Source: a virus. Taken from it: a stretch of 33,082 nt of DNA. The notes below the pieces were generated by a model. That model searched no databases. It had not been told where the DNA came from and saw nothing but the letters and a program-made list of their open reading frames with translations. The position numbers and the translations under genes are program-made. The DNA lies in the IMG/VR virus record IMGVR_UViG_3300051212_001202, positions 1-33,082 of that record, one strand, 5' to 3'. Position 1 is the first letter of the stretch. Every line of letters begins with the position of its first letter. Below are positions 32,952-33,082 of this stretch, one piece after another.

Positions 32952-33082
32952 CGCCGGGCGTTACACCTCCCATGTCCAAAGAGCATGAGCTGCACTTGCA
33001 GAGCATTTTGGAGGTTTTTGTCCGGGACTTTTCCAAGAAGTACCGCAAGGGACAGGCGGAGCATGGAGGAGCCCTTTGGATG
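32922..33082. repeat. Terminal direct repeat, right copy
   Basis: This copy matches 1-161 except for G at 33049. It ends in the middle of the gene that is complete at 27-365. Confidence 0.9.
32948..33082 (+). CDS. Partial second copy of the gene at 27
   Basis: This is the first 45 codons of the 112-residue protein described at 27, cut by the window end. The ATG overlaps the endolysin stop (ATGA), which is the real junction on the circular genome. Confidence 0.8.
   Translation, partial: MTPGVTPPMSKEHELHLQSILEVFVRDFSKKYRKGQAEHGGALWM

Noticed and set aside
1-33082. CRISPR array, insertion sequence or retroelement
   Set aside because: No regularly spaced repeats, terminal inverted repeats with a transposase, or reverse transcriptase motif was seen on either strand.

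Overview
The window is one complete, circularly closing genome of a temperate, GC-rich tailed phage (Caudoviricetes, siphovirus-like). The first 161 bases recur at the end (32922-33082) with one synonymous difference, so the circle is about 32,921 bp. A tyrosine integrase beside a tRNA 3' end (attP) shows the lysogenic lifestyle. A Rz/Rz1-like spanin pair, lipoproteins and an M15-type endolysin point to a Gram-negative (diderm) host. The sequence does not reveal the host species.

Layout. 27-2358: small accessory genes, including a metallophosphoesterase and three tandem paralogues of unknown function. 2355-4772: lysogeny region, with a leftward unit (RHH regulator, secreted protein, zinc-ribbon-like protein) opposed to a rightward unit (second, paralogous RHH regulator and an excisionase-like gene), then the leftward integrase. 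4823-4998: attP region. 5033-10563: early/replication operon, nearly every gene overlapping the next by 4 nt (two PD-(D/E)XK nucleases, an SSB-like protein, a primase-helicase and many tiny unknowns), closed by a long hairpin terminator. 10660-11606: regulatory genes. 11790-17956: terminase, portal, protease-scaffold and capsid in lambda-like order. 18020-31600: tail region with interspersed sugar-related genes. 31597-32951: lysis cassette, which leads back to position 27 across the circle junction.

Three things stand out. (1) The genetic switch seems to be built from two divergent, paralogous ribbon-helix-helix proteins with a shared palindromic operator (CGCAT-N3-ATGCG). One operator lies on the -10 box of a strong promoter that would make a leaderless message, and that message also encodes a secreted protein. 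(2) Four sugar-chemistry genes (a two-domain glycosyltransferase, an FkbM methyltransferase, an RmlC-like cupin and a second glycosyltransferase) are scattered among the virion genes. The last is split by a +1 frame change at a prfB-like CTT-TGA site and is coupled to a Ser/Thr-rich tail protein. Together they suggest a glycan decoration system for the virion. (3) The heptamer/hexamer (T)TTGACA recurs 19-22 nt before six start codons that are mostly not translationally coupled and have weak or no Shine-Dalgarno sequence.

All functions are read from motifs and gene order only; no database search was possible.
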